Source of the DNA: Streptomyces sp. NBC_00287
GTDB lineage: Bacteria > Actinomycetota > Actinomycetes > Streptomycetales > Streptomycetaceae
NCBI RefSeq assembly: GCF_036173105.1
Contig: NZ_CP108053.1
Location: 8,742,001 to 8,806,000 of the forward strand
Direction: 5' to 3'
Length of the DNA stretch: 64,000 bases
A program made the translations under genes and the position numbers. Below the pieces are notes generated by a model that saw nothing but the letters and a program-made list of their open reading frames with translations, was not told where the DNA came from and ran no database searches. Positions 1-7,041 of this stretch are shown here, piece after piece; positions within the stretch are counted from its first letter, which is position 1; each line of letters begins with the position of its first letter.

Positions 1-44
1 TCCGCGGCGTCCAGGGCCCGCTCCCGGGCGGTTGCGCTGTCCAT
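1..44 (-). CDS. TetR-family regulator, N-terminal fragment (partial)
   Basis: Reading leftward from an ATG at 44, the only residues in the window are MDSATARERALDAA. This matches the usual start of the TetR DNA-binding domain, where a short run leads into the first helix. A purine-rich ribosome site (AGGGAGTGG) lies just upstream of the ATG. The gene continues beyond position 1, so its ligand domain cannot be seen. It diverges from the DUF1348 gene, and the two palindromes between them are its probable operators. The family call rests on 14 residues plus this context. Confidence 0.6.
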   Translation of the reverse strand, partial: MDSATARERALDAA

Positions 45-72
45 TTCCGGCCACTCCCTGTCCGACGGCTCC

Positions 73-102
73 TTGACGCGAGAACGCACGTTCTCCTACC
101 GT
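73..102 (+). promoter_or_regulatory. Promoter of the DUF1348/flavoprotein pair
   Basis: TTGACG at 73-78 and TACCGT at 97-102, spaced 18 bases, form a reasonable housekeeping-type promoter. The first TetR-type palindrome (80-95) fills the spacer between the two boxes, so binding there should block RNA polymerase. Confidence 0.5.
80..95. promoter_or_regulatory. Palindromic operator 1 (TetR-type)
   Basis: GAGAACGCACGTTCTC is a perfect inverted repeat: 7-base arms with a 2-base centre. It sits between the -35 and -10 boxes of the rightward promoter. The same arms recur at 116-131, 36 bases away centre to centre. It is the probable binding site of the divergently encoded TetR regulator. Confidence 0.65.
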
Positions 103-115
103 GTCGATCGTAGCG

Positions 116-131
116 GAGAACGCTCGTTCTC
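116..131. promoter_or_regulatory. Palindromic operator 2 (TetR-type)
   Basis: GAGAACGCTCGTTCTC is a perfect inverted repeat with the same 7-base arms as the site at 80-95 and a different 2-base centre. It lies downstream of the rightward -10 box, within the expected 5' untranslated region. Two dimers about 36 bases apart could act together on both divergent genes. Confidence 0.65.
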
Positions 132-155
132 TCGTACCGGACCCAGGAGGACGCC

Positions 156-602
156 ATGACCGACCGCCCGCCCCTGCCCCCCTTCACCCGCGAGACCGCC
201 GCGCAGAAGGTGCGGGCCGCCGAGGACGCCTGGAACGCCCGCGATCCGCACAAGGTGGCGCTCGCCTATTCCGAGGACTCCGTCTGGCGCAACCGCGACA
301 CCTTCCTCACCGGCCGCGCCGAGATCGTCGAGTTCCTCACCGCGAAGTGGGCGCGCGAGCGCGAGTACGCGCTGCGCAAGGACCTGTGGGCCTTCGACGG
401 CAACCGCATCGCGGTCCGCTTCCAGTACGAGTGCCGCGCCGCCGACGGCCAGTGGTGGCGGTCGTACGGCAATGAGCTGTGGGAGTTCGACGAGCACGGG
501 CTGATGACCCGGCGCGAGGCCAGCATCAACGACGTCCGCATCGAGGAGAGCGAGCGCCGGATCCTCGGCTCGCGAAGGGAGCAGCCGCTGCCTGTTCAGT
601 AG
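156..602 (+). CDS. DUF1348 / nuclear transport factor 2-like protein
   Basis: A 148-residue soluble protein of the NTF2-like cone fold (DUF1348), with the family pattern AAEDAWNARDP near residue 20 followed by Trp/Tyr-rich strands including WAFDGNRIAVRFQYE. Its length is normal for the family. The members have no settled reaction; NTF2 folds usually hold a small ligand or act on one. The ATG at 156 follows AGGAGG at 145-150. A flavoprotein gene begins 9 bases after its stop, so the two are probably co-transcribed. The paired operators upstream suggest repression by the divergent TetR protein and release by a small molecule. Confidence 0.85.
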   Translation: MTDRPPLPPFTRETAAQKVRAAEDAWNARDPHKVALAYSEDSVWRNRDTFLTGRAEIVEFLTAKWAREREYALRKDLWAFDGNRIAVRFQYECRAADGQWWRSYGNELWEFDEHGLMTRREASINDVRIEESERRILGSRREQPLPVQ

Positions 603-611
603 GGTTCCGGG

Positions 612-1139
612 ATGAGCGAACAGGCCGGGAAACCCTTCCTCTACGTCGTTGTCTGCGCCGCCGGGATCGCCTCCGGCGTCAGCAAACTCGTCGCCGCCGC
701 GCAGGAGCGGGGCTGGGAGGTCGGTGTCATCGCGACGCCCGTCGCGATGAACGGCTTCTTCGACACCGCCGCCGTGGAGGCGCTGACCGGCCGCCCGATC
801 CGCTCCGCCTGGCGTACCCCCGCCGATCCGCGCCCCTTCCCGCCGCCGGACGCGGTCGTGGTCGCGCCCGCCACCTTCAACACCGTCAACAAGTGGGCGC
901 AGGGCCTCGCCGACACCCTCGCCGTGGCGACCCTGTGCGAGGCGTACGGCCTTGGTGTCCCCGTCGCCGCCCTGCCCTGCGTGGCCGACGCGCTCGCCGC
1001 CCATCCCGCCTACCGGGAGAGCCTGGTGCGTCTGCGTGGGATGGGTGTCCGCTTCGGTGAGCCGTACACCGGCGACCCCCAGGAGGACGGCAGGCGGCCG
1101 GAGTTCGGCTGGGAGCGGGCGCTGGACCTGCTGGGCTGA
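612..1139 (+). CDS. Flavoprotein (HFCD / PPC-decarboxylase-like)
   Basis: A 175-residue protein of the homo-oligomeric flavin-containing cysteine decarboxylase superfamily. Its Rossmann-like start (YVVVCAAGIAS) is followed by VIATPVAMNGFFD and the segment VVVAPATFNTVNKWAQG, which resembles the FMN-contact and substrate-recognition loop (PASANT-type) of these enzymes. Known members decarboxylate peptidyl or phosphopantothenoyl cysteines or bind flavin for other oxidations. The substrate here is unknown. It is too short and too isolated to be the housekeeping CoaBC protein. It lies 9 bases downstream of the DUF1348 gene in the TetR-controlled unit. Confidence 0.8.
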   Translation: MSEQAGKPFLYVVVCAAGIASGVSKLVAAAQERGWEVGVIATPVAMNGFFDTAAVEALTGRPIRSAWRTPADPRPFPPPDAVVVAPATFNTVNKWAQGLADTLAVATLCEAYGLGVPVAALPCVADALAAHPAYRESLVRLRGMGVRFGEPYTGDPQEDGRRPEFGWERALDLLG

Positions 1140-1186
1140 CCTATTTGCACCCCTGAGGTCAGGCCGGGGAGGCGTCTGCCGTCCGG

Positions 1187-1248
1187 CTGCAAGAACCGTC
1201 AGAAAGTTTCGTCAACTTCTTGCAGTCGAAGTCGATCACTGTTTAACT
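1187..1248 (+). promoter_or_regulatory. Promoter with CTGCAAGAA/TTCTTGCAG inverted repeat before the cyclase gene
   Basis: CTGCAAGAA (1187-1195) and TTCTTGCAG (1217-1225) are 9-base inverted arms. The right arm contains a -35-like TTGCAG (1220-1225), followed after 17 bases by TTAACT (1243-1248). From TTCTTGCAGTC to CTGTTTAACTCA the layout matches, base for base in spacing, the promoter at 16886-16924. CTTGCAG-type repeats are known targets of the maltose repressor MalR in Streptomyces. A MalR/LacI-type regulator is therefore a plausible but unproven partner. Confidence 0.6.
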
Positions 1249-1311
1249 CAGGCGCTGTTGATCGCAGTTGACGGCCAGCCGGTGTTCTCGCCGGCCGATC
1301 CAAGGAGTGTC

Positions 1312-2538
1312 GTGACGGCGCAGACTCCTGTTGCCGAGCCCGGAGTCCGGGGCGACGACGGTGGTTTCACCCTCAGTGCCCCGGAGGGAACCGCGTACCG
1401 CGTGGACCTGACCAGCGATGTGCTCTCCCCGCGGAACCCGCTGCTCGCGGAGTACTGCGAGGGCCGTCGGGTCGTCGCCTTCGTCGGTCCGACCGTGGAG
1501 CGGCTCTACGGCCGCAGCCTGCGCGCCTATCTGGCCGCGCGGCTCGCGCCGGACAGCTGGAGTGTCGTCGTGCTGTCGGGCGGCGAGGATGCCAAGACCA
1601 TGGACACGGTCGAGGAGATCTGCGCCCGGGCCAAGCTGGCCGGTCTCGACCGGCGCGGGGTGATGCTGGCCGTAGGCGGCGGCGTCACCTGCGATCTCGT
1701 GGGCTTCGCGGCGGCGATCTACGCCCGGGGCGTGCGCTACATCAAGGTCAACACCACGCTGGTCGGCCAGGTCGACGTGGGCGTCGGAGTGAAGACCGGC
1801 GTCAACGCCCTCGGCACGAAGAACATGCTCGGCGCGTATCACCCCGCGCATGCGTCGATCAACGACCCTGGGTTTCTGGGTAGCTTGACGCCTCGTCATA
1901 TACGGTGCGGGCTCGGTGAGATAGCCAAGATGGCGATCATCAAGGACGCCCGTCTCTTCCGGGTTCTGGAGGAGTGCCCGACCGTCTTCCAGGAACCCTG
2001 TCCGACGCCGGACTGGCTCCTCGACGCGGGACTCGGACGGCGTGGCGTCGAGGACTACGTCCTGCGCACCTCCATGGCGTCGATGATGGAGGAGCTGTGC
2101 CCCAACCTCCGTGAGCACGATCTGGCCCGGCTGGTCGACTTCGGGCACACCTTCGGGCCGGTCATCGAGACGGCCAGCGACTACCGCGTCGCACACGGCG
2201 AGTCGGTCGCCGTCGACATGGCCCTGTCCGCTCAACTCGCCCGGATCCTGGGCATCTTGGGTGCCGATGACTGCGAGCGGATCATGCGGCTGATCGCCGG
2301 GCTCGGCCTGCCCCTGTACGACCCGCTGACCTGCACCCCCGAGCTGATGGACCGCGCCCTGAGGGCGTCCTGGGAACGGCGTGGTCGCCGCCTGCACCTC
2401 GTGGTGCCCGACGGCATCGGCTCGGCGGTCTTCGTCGACGACCTCGACGACATCCCGCCCGAGGGGCTTGAGGAGGCGCTCCGGGCCCTCTCCGCCCGGG
2501 CGGCGGCGCTGCCGGAGGCGCTGGTGGACTCGCACTGA
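1312..2538 (+). CDS. Sugar phosphate cyclase, 2-epi-5-epi-valiolone synthase type
   Basis: A 408-residue member of the dehydroquinate-synthase fold. It is expected to cyclise sedoheptulose 7-phosphate, using NAD and a divalent metal, to a C7 cyclitol such as 2-epi-5-epi-valiolone. The NAD loop GGGVTCDLVGFAA, the phosphate/substrate strand VGVKTGVN and the metal ligands Glu203 (GLGEIAKM), His279 (DFGHTFGP) and His295 (AHGESVAVDM) are all present. The GTG at 1312 follows AAGGAG, and the resulting length suits the family. It is first in the cluster behind the regulated promoter. The segment VGQVDVGVG differs from the GLIDASIA form common in this group, so 2-epi-valiolone or desmethyl-4-deoxygadusol synthase activity is not excluded. 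Acarbose AcbC is the closest functional model. Confidence 0.85.
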   Translation: MTAQTPVAEPGVRGDDGGFTLSAPEGTAYRVDLTSDVLSPRNPLLAEYCEGRRVVAFVGPTVERLYGRSLRAYLAARLAPDSWSVVVLSGGEDAKTMDTVEEICARAKLAGLDRRGVMLAVGGGVTCDLVGFAAAIYARGVRYIKVNTTLVGQVDVGVGVKTGVNALGTKNMLGAYHPAHASINDPGFLGSLTPRHIRCGLGEIAKMAIIKDARLFRVLEECPTVFQEPCPTPDWLLDAGLGRRGVEDYVLRTSMASMMEELCPNLREHDLARLVDFGHTFGPVIETASDYRVAHGESVAVDMALSAQLARILGILGADDCERIMRLIAGLGLPLYDPLTCTPELMDRALRASWERRGRRLHLVVPDGIGSAVFVDDLDDIPPEGLEEALRALSARAAALPEALVDSH

Positions 2539-2558
2539 GCCGGTCCCCGCGCCGTTGC

Positions 2559-2632
2559 CGAGCCGCCGGTGGCTCGTGCTGAAACCCGCCGCGTCCTTGC
2601 CCGAGCCGCCGGTGGCTCGTGCTGAAACCCGC
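2559..2632. repeat. Two 31-base direct repeats in the cyclase-cupin gap
   Basis: Copies at 2559-2589 and 2602-2632 are identical and 43 bases apart. Each contains GAGCCGCCGGTGGCTC, a near-perfect palindrome that would fold as RNA. They occupy the 213-base space between the cyclase stop and the cupin start, the only long gap in the first half of the cluster. They could attenuate or process the transcript, or be relics of duplication. Confidence 0.75.
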
Positions 2633-2751
2633 TGCCGTCCCTGCCCGAGCGGCAGGCCTCTCGCCACCGTCGTGAATCGCGGCGCCCCCCGAGCCCCTCG
2701 CCCCGAGCCGCCGACGCCCCCTTCCCCCCTGCCCTTTGGAGCCGCGCCGAC

Positions 2752-3150
2752 ATGACCCAAGCCCAGCCGCCCGAGCCCACGCGGACCCGCGTCAGCAACC
2801 TCCACGACGGGCTCCTGCGCGAGGTGACCGGCGATCACGGCGGCAACGGCACGATCCTCGCCCACCGCGCCTACCTCAAGGAGGGCGCCCGCGCCCCCGT
2901 CGCCTTCATCGACCTCGTCGTCCTGCCCCCGCACACCTCCATCGGCCTGCACCGCCACGCCGACGACGAGGAGACCTACGTCATCCTGTCCGGCCGGGGC
3001 CGAATGACCCTGGACGGCGAGGAGTTCACCGTCCGGTCGGGGGACGTCGTACCCAACCGCCCCTACGGAGAACACGGGTTGGCCAACGACTCGGACGCCG
3101 ACCTCACCCTGCTCGTCTTCGAGATCGGCCCCCTGGACGGCGCCCGATGA
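2752..3150 (+). CDS. Cupin-fold protein
   Basis: A 132-residue single-domain cupin. The metal-binding motif 1, GLHRHADDEETYVILSGRG (about residues 64-82), supplies two His and one Glu. The second motif is looser (PNRPYGEHGLAN), with one His. Small cupins in sugar pathways act as epimerases, isomerases or sensors. In the acarbose scheme a 2-epimerase step (AcbO) follows the cyclase and first kinase, and this protein is one candidate for an equivalent role, although there is no sequence proof. Its stop overlaps the aminotransferase start in ATGA, showing translational coupling. Confidence 0.8.
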   Translation: MTQAQPPEPTRTRVSNLHDGLLREVTGDHGGNGTILAHRAYLKEGARAPVAFIDLVVLPPHTSIGLHRHADDEETYVILSGRGRMTLDGEEFTVRSGDVVPNRPYGEHGLANDSDADLTLLVFEIGPLDGAR

Positions 3151-4448
3151 CCGGCCCGCTCCAACAGGAGCTGCTGAACCGGGAGGCGGAGCATCTCGCC
3201 CCTGGCGCCTCGGAGGAGTCCGCCCTCGGCCGCCGTGTCTTCGTGGAGGGCCGCGGCGCTGTCCTCACCGACCTGGACGGCAACCAGTACATCGACCTCG
3301 CCGCCGGCACCCTCACCCAGTCCCTCGGCCACTGCCATCCGGAAGTCGTCGCCGCGCTGACCGAGCAGGCGTCCCGGCTCTGGAACGTCCACGACTTCGC
3401 CACCGCCGACCGCGCCGCCCTGTGCGATCTGCTCGCCGAGCTGCTCCCGGACCAGCTCGACACCTACAGCTTCTTCTCCACCGGCGCCGAGGTCGTCGAG
3501 GCCGCCCTGCGCACCGTCCAGGCCGTCGCCGAGCCCGGCCGCAACCGGATCGGGGCGCTCAGATACGGCTTCCACGGCAAGACCCAGGGGGCGAGGATGC
3601 TCGTGCACTGGGACATCGGCAACCAGGCGTTCGCGGGCAACAGCGTCCTCGGCTACTCCCCGTACTGCTACCGCTGCCCGCTCGAACTTCAGTACCCCTC
3701 CTGTGGGGTGCGCTGTGCCACGCTGGTGCGCCGCCACATCGCCGAGAAGTCCAATGTCTCCGCGCTGTTCTTCGAACCGGTGCTGGGCGCGGCCGGCGTC
3801 ATCGTGCCGCCGCCCGGCTACTGGGAGCAGATCGCCGACAGCTGCCGCGAGCACGGTGTGCTGCTCGTCGCCGACGAGGTCCTCACCGGCGGCGGACGCA
3901 CCGGAACCTTCCTGGCCAGTGAGCGGTTCGGCGTCGAACCGGACCTGGTGACCCTCTCCAAGGGCATGGCCTCGGGCTTCCCCTTTGCGGTGCTCGCCGG
4001 GCGCTCCGAGGTGCTGCGCCACCCGCAGGCCGGGCGGGCCGGCTCCACCGCGTCCACTTACGCCGGCAACCCCCTCGGCATCGCCGCGGCCAAGGCCACC
4101 CTGGAGGTCGTACGCCGGGACACGCTCATCGAGCAGGTGGACGTCCTGGGCGCGCTGGTGGACGAGCGACTCGCCGAACTGCACGCCAAATACGAGGTGT
4201 TGGGGGATGTGCGCGGCCTCGGGCTGCTGCACGGCCTGGAGTTCGTGCGGGACCGCGCCACCCGTGAGCCCGCGCCGGAGATCGCGCAAGCGGTGTACCG
4301 GGCGGCGCTCGATCTGGGGCTGCGCACGGCGATCGGTGGTCACATCATCCGGCTCGCCCCGCCGTTCACCATCGACCGCGCCCTGCTGGAGGAAGGCCTC
4401 GCCCTCCTCGGCCGGGCGCTGGAGCGGGCCACGGGGGAGCAGCGGTGA
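3147..4448 (+). CDS. Class III PLP-dependent aminotransferase
   Basis: A 433-residue fold-type I aminotransferase of the ornithine/glutamate-semialdehyde group. The PLP-binding Lys is Lys272 in TLSKGMASG, the cofactor Asp lies in LLVADEVLTGGG, and the Gly/Thr-rich phosphate-binding region is present near residue 110 (STGAEVV). Length is normal. In this setting it probably aminates a keto-cyclitol or a keto-sugar, giving the C7N or aminosugar nitrogen, as AcbV does in the acarbose pathway. No dTDP-glucose synthase or dehydratase accompanies it, so the acceptor may be the cyclitol itself. It starts inside the cupin stop (ATGA) and ends inside the next start (GTGA). Confidence 0.88.
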   Translation: MTGPLQQELLNREAEHLAPGASEESALGRRVFVEGRGAVLTDLDGNQYIDLAAGTLTQSLGHCHPEVVAALTEQASRLWNVHDFATADRAALCDLLAELLPDQLDTYSFFSTGAEVVEAALRTVQAVAEPGRNRIGALRYGFHGKTQGARMLVHWDIGNQAFAGNSVLGYSPYCYRCPLELQYPSCGVRCATLVRRHIAEKSNVSALFFEPVLGAAGVIVPPPGYWEQIADSCREHGVLLVADEVLTGGGRTGTFLASERFGVEPDLVTLSKGMASGFPFAVLAGRSEVLRHPQAGRAGSTASTYAGNPLGIAAAKATLEVVRRDTLIEQVDVLGALVDERLAELHAKYEVLGDVRGLGLLHGLEFVRDRATREPAPEIAQAVYRAALDLGLRTAIGGHIIRLAPPFTIDRALLEEGLALLGRALERATGEQR

Positions 4449-5440
4449 TCGTCGCGGAGAACCTGGTCAAGGAGTTCCGGGTCGCCGAGCGCAAGCCGGG
4501 GCTGCTGGGCAGCCTCAGCACCCTCTTCAGCCGCGAGTACCGGCTGGTGCGGGCGGTCAGCGGGGTGTCCTTCGAGATACCGGCCGGAGTGAAGGCCGCC
4601 TACATCGGCGCGAATGGCGCGGGCAAGTCCACCACCGTCAAGATGCTCACCGGCATCATGAGCCCCACCTCGGGCCGTGCCCTGGTCGGGGGCCTGGAGC
4701 CGTATCGGGAGCGGCGGCGCAACGCTGCCAACATCGGGGTGGTGTTCGGGCAGCGCAGCCAGTTGTGGTGGGACCTGCCCGTGCCGGACTCCTTCCGGAT
4801 CCTGCGCCGTATCCATGACATCCCCGACGCCGTCTACGAGCGCAATATGGGCCTGTTCCGCGATCTGCTCGACCTCGACGCCCTGGGCAACACCCCGGTA
4901 CGCCAGTTGAGCCTAGGCCAGCGGATGCGCGCCGAGGTCGCGGCCAGCCTCGTGCACGACCCGAAGGTCGTCTTCCTCGACGAGCCCACGGTCGGCCTCG
5001 ACCTGGTGCTCAAGGAAGCCGTACGGAAGCTGGTCAACCATGTCAACGCCGAGCTCGGCACCACGGTCCTGCTCACCAGCCACGACATGGGCGACATCAC
5101 CGCCATCTGCGACCGGGTGCTGGTCGTCAACCACGGCGAGGTGGTGCACCGGGGCACCATGCACGAGCTGCTGCGCACTGCCGACACCCGGGCGGTCGTC
5201 TTCGAGCACCAAGGCGGGCAGGAGCACGCAACCGAGCTGATTGAGAAGGGACTTGACGGGGCGTCGGCTCATCCGCTCGACGGCGGCCGGATCAAGGTCG
5301 AGTACCCGGTCGCCCGGTGGTCCGCCCGTCAGGTGATGAGCTTTCTCCTCGACCACTTCGAGGTCACCGACTGCGTCGCCCCCGAACCCGACCTGGAGAT
5401 GGTGCTGCGCCGCATCTACGCCGGCCAGGTGGTGGCATGA
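4445..5440 (+). CDS. ABC-2 type exporter, ATP-binding subunit
   Basis: A 331-residue ATPase with Walker A GANGAGKS at residues 55-62, the LSLGQRMRAE signature, Walker B VVFLDEPTVGLD and a switch His in LLTSHDMGD. A C-terminal extension of about 90 residues follows the nucleotide-binding domain. This form pairs with two six-helix ABC-2 permeases, which follow directly. The set resembles AcbW/X/Y of the acarbose cluster and should export the product or a phosphorylated precursor. The GTG start overlaps the aminotransferase stop. Confidence 0.92.
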   Translation: MIVAENLVKEFRVAERKPGLLGSLSTLFSREYRLVRAVSGVSFEIPAGVKAAYIGANGAGKSTTVKMLTGIMSPTSGRALVGGLEPYRERRRNAANIGVVFGQRSQLWWDLPVPDSFRILRRIHDIPDAVYERNMGLFRDLLDLDALGNTPVRQLSLGQRMRAEVAASLVHDPKVVFLDEPTVGLDLVLKEAVRKLVNHVNAELGTTVLLTSHDMGDITAICDRVLVVNHGEVVHRGTMHELLRTADTRAVVFEHQGGQEHATELIEKGLDGASAHPLDGGRIKVEYPVARWSARQVMSFLLDHFEVTDCVAPEPDLEMVLRRIYAGQVVA

Positions 5441-6234
5441 ACCGGTACACCCCGTTCGCCACGGCCGGGCTCCAGAGCCTGCTCCAGTACCGTTCCACCT
5501 TCCTGATCAGTGCCGTCACCGCGACCACCGCGGTCGGTGTGCAGGTCTTCCTGTGGCGCGCGGTGTACGCGGGCCGTGAGTCGGGTCTGCTCGGCGGCTA
5601 CGACCTGCCCACTCTGACGACGTACGTCCTGCTCGCCCAGATCCTCGGCCTGGTGCAGGCCAACCGGGTCGACGAGGAGGTCTCCGGCGAGGTCCAGCGC
5701 GGTGACATCGCCGTGTCCCTGCTGCGCCCGGTGAGCTACCCCCTCTCCCGGTTCGCCGCGGGCCTCCCGGTCTCCCTGACCAACGCCGCCCTGGTCGCCG
5801 TACCCGTGCTGCTGCTGTACGCCTTCCTGCTGCCGCTCACCGCACCCACCTGGACGGGAGTGCTGCTGTTCGCGTGCTCGGCGGCGCTGTCGCTGGTCAT
5901 CGGCTTCGGGGTGAACCTCCTCGTCGGGCTCGCCGGGTTCGTCACCACCAACATCTGGGGCGTCCGGGTCGTCAAGGACAGCGTCGTCGCCTTCTTCGCC
6001 GGGCAGGTCGTCCCGCTGGCGCTGATGCCCGGACCGCTGGCCGCCGTAGCCCACGCGCTGCCCTTCCAGGGCATGATCGACGGCCCGCTGCGGCTGCTGC
6101 TCGGCCGCTACGACGGCCTGCTCGGCGCCGCCGGGATCCTCGCCGTCCAACTCGGCTGGGCGCTGGCCCTGACCGCGCTGGCCGCGTACGCCTGGCGTGG
6201 CGCCGTACGCCGAGTGGAGGTGCTCGGCGGATGA
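5437..6234 (+). CDS. ABC-2 family exporter permease 1
   Basis: A 265-residue membrane protein with about six hydrophobic helices. It has the family's cytoplasmic element EVSGEVQRGDIAVSLLRPVSYPLSR near residue 80, which typically contacts the ATPase. ATG at 5437 overlaps the ATPase stop as ATGA, and its own stop overlaps the next permease start. It probably forms a heterodimer with permease 2 in the cell membrane. Confidence 0.9.
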   Translation: MNRYTPFATAGLQSLLQYRSTFLISAVTATTAVGVQVFLWRAVYAGRESGLLGGYDLPTLTTYVLLAQILGLVQANRVDEEVSGEVQRGDIAVSLLRPVSYPLSRFAAGLPVSLTNAALVAVPVLLLYAFLLPLTAPTWTGVLLFACSAALSLVIGFGVNLLVGLAGFVTTNIWGVRVVKDSVVAFFAGQVVPLALMPGPLAAVAHALPFQGMIDGPLRLLLGRYDGLLGAAGILAVQLGWALALTALAAYAWRGAVRRVEVLGG

Positions 6235-7037
6235 CACCGCTCACCACCGCGTCCCGCTACGCCCGGCTCACCTGGCATCTGAGCGCCGTCAGCGTGCACC
6301 GGCTGACCGAGTACCGCATGGACTTCCTGCTCGGCGCCGGCGGACTGCTGCTGCGGGTGATCTGCCAGATCGCCGTGATCGACATGGTCTTCCGGCAGGT
6401 CCCGCAGATCGCGGGCTGGCGCTACCACGAGGTGCTGTTCCTGCTCGGCTTCTCGCTGCTGCCGCGCGGCCTGGACCGCATGTTCACCGACCAACTGTGG
6501 ATCCTCGCCCGCAAGCTGGTGCAGAACGGCGAGTTCTTCCGCTACCTCATCCGGCCGGTCCACCCATTGTTCTCCCTGCTCTCCGAACGGTTCCTCTACC
6601 CGGACGGCTTCGGGGAACTCCTCACCGGTATCGCCCTGACCTGGTACGCCGCCGAGCACCTGGATCTCTCCCTGAGCGCGGTGCAGTGGCTGCTCGCCCC
6701 GCTGCTGGTGCTGTGCGGCACGCTGATCCTCGCCGCGCTGAAGACGCTGTTCGCCTCACTGGCCTTCTGGACCACCAGCAGCTTCCCCGCCCTGTACGCG
6801 GCCAACCAGCTCGGTGACTTCTCCGGCTACCCCCTCGACCTCTACCACCCCTCCCTGCGGTGGCTGCTGACCTGGCTGCTGCCCTACGCCTTCACCGCCT
6901 ACGTCCCCGCGTCCTACCTGCTCTTCGGGCATGCCGCCATGCTGCCCTGGCTGTTCGTGGTGACCGCGGGCCTGGTGACGCTCGCCCTGGTCGTCTGGCA
7001 CCGGGGCGTCGACCGTTACGAGATGACCGGGAGCTGA
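6231..7037 (+). CDS. ABC-2 family exporter permease 2
   Basis: A 268-residue integral membrane protein with about six transmembrane helices and the coupling element LVQNGEFFRYLIRPVHPLFS near residue 100, homologous in layout to permease 1. This family (DUF990/ABC-2) works as a two-permease, one-ATPase exporter. ATG at 6231 lies within the previous stop. The downstream kinase starts 4 bases after its stop. Confidence 0.9.
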   Translation: MTPLTTASRYARLTWHLSAVSVHRLTEYRMDFLLGAGGLLLRVICQIAVIDMVFRQVPQIAGWRYHEVLFLLGFSLLPRGLDRMFTDQLWILARKLVQNGEFFRYLIRPVHPLFSLLSERFLYPDGFGELLTGIALTWYAAEHLDLSLSAVQWLLAPLLVLCGTLILAALKTLFASLAFWTTSSFPALYAANQLGDFSGYPLDLYHPSLRWLLTWLLPYAFTAYVPASYLLFGHAAMLPWLFVVTAGLVTLALVVWHRGVDRYEMTGS

Positions 7038-7041
7038 CACC

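Noticed and set aside
952..1311. In-frame extension of the cyclase to an ATG at 952
   Set aside because: It would overlap the flavoprotein gene and cross the promoter and operator. The GTG at 1312 has AAGGAG and gives a family-normal length.
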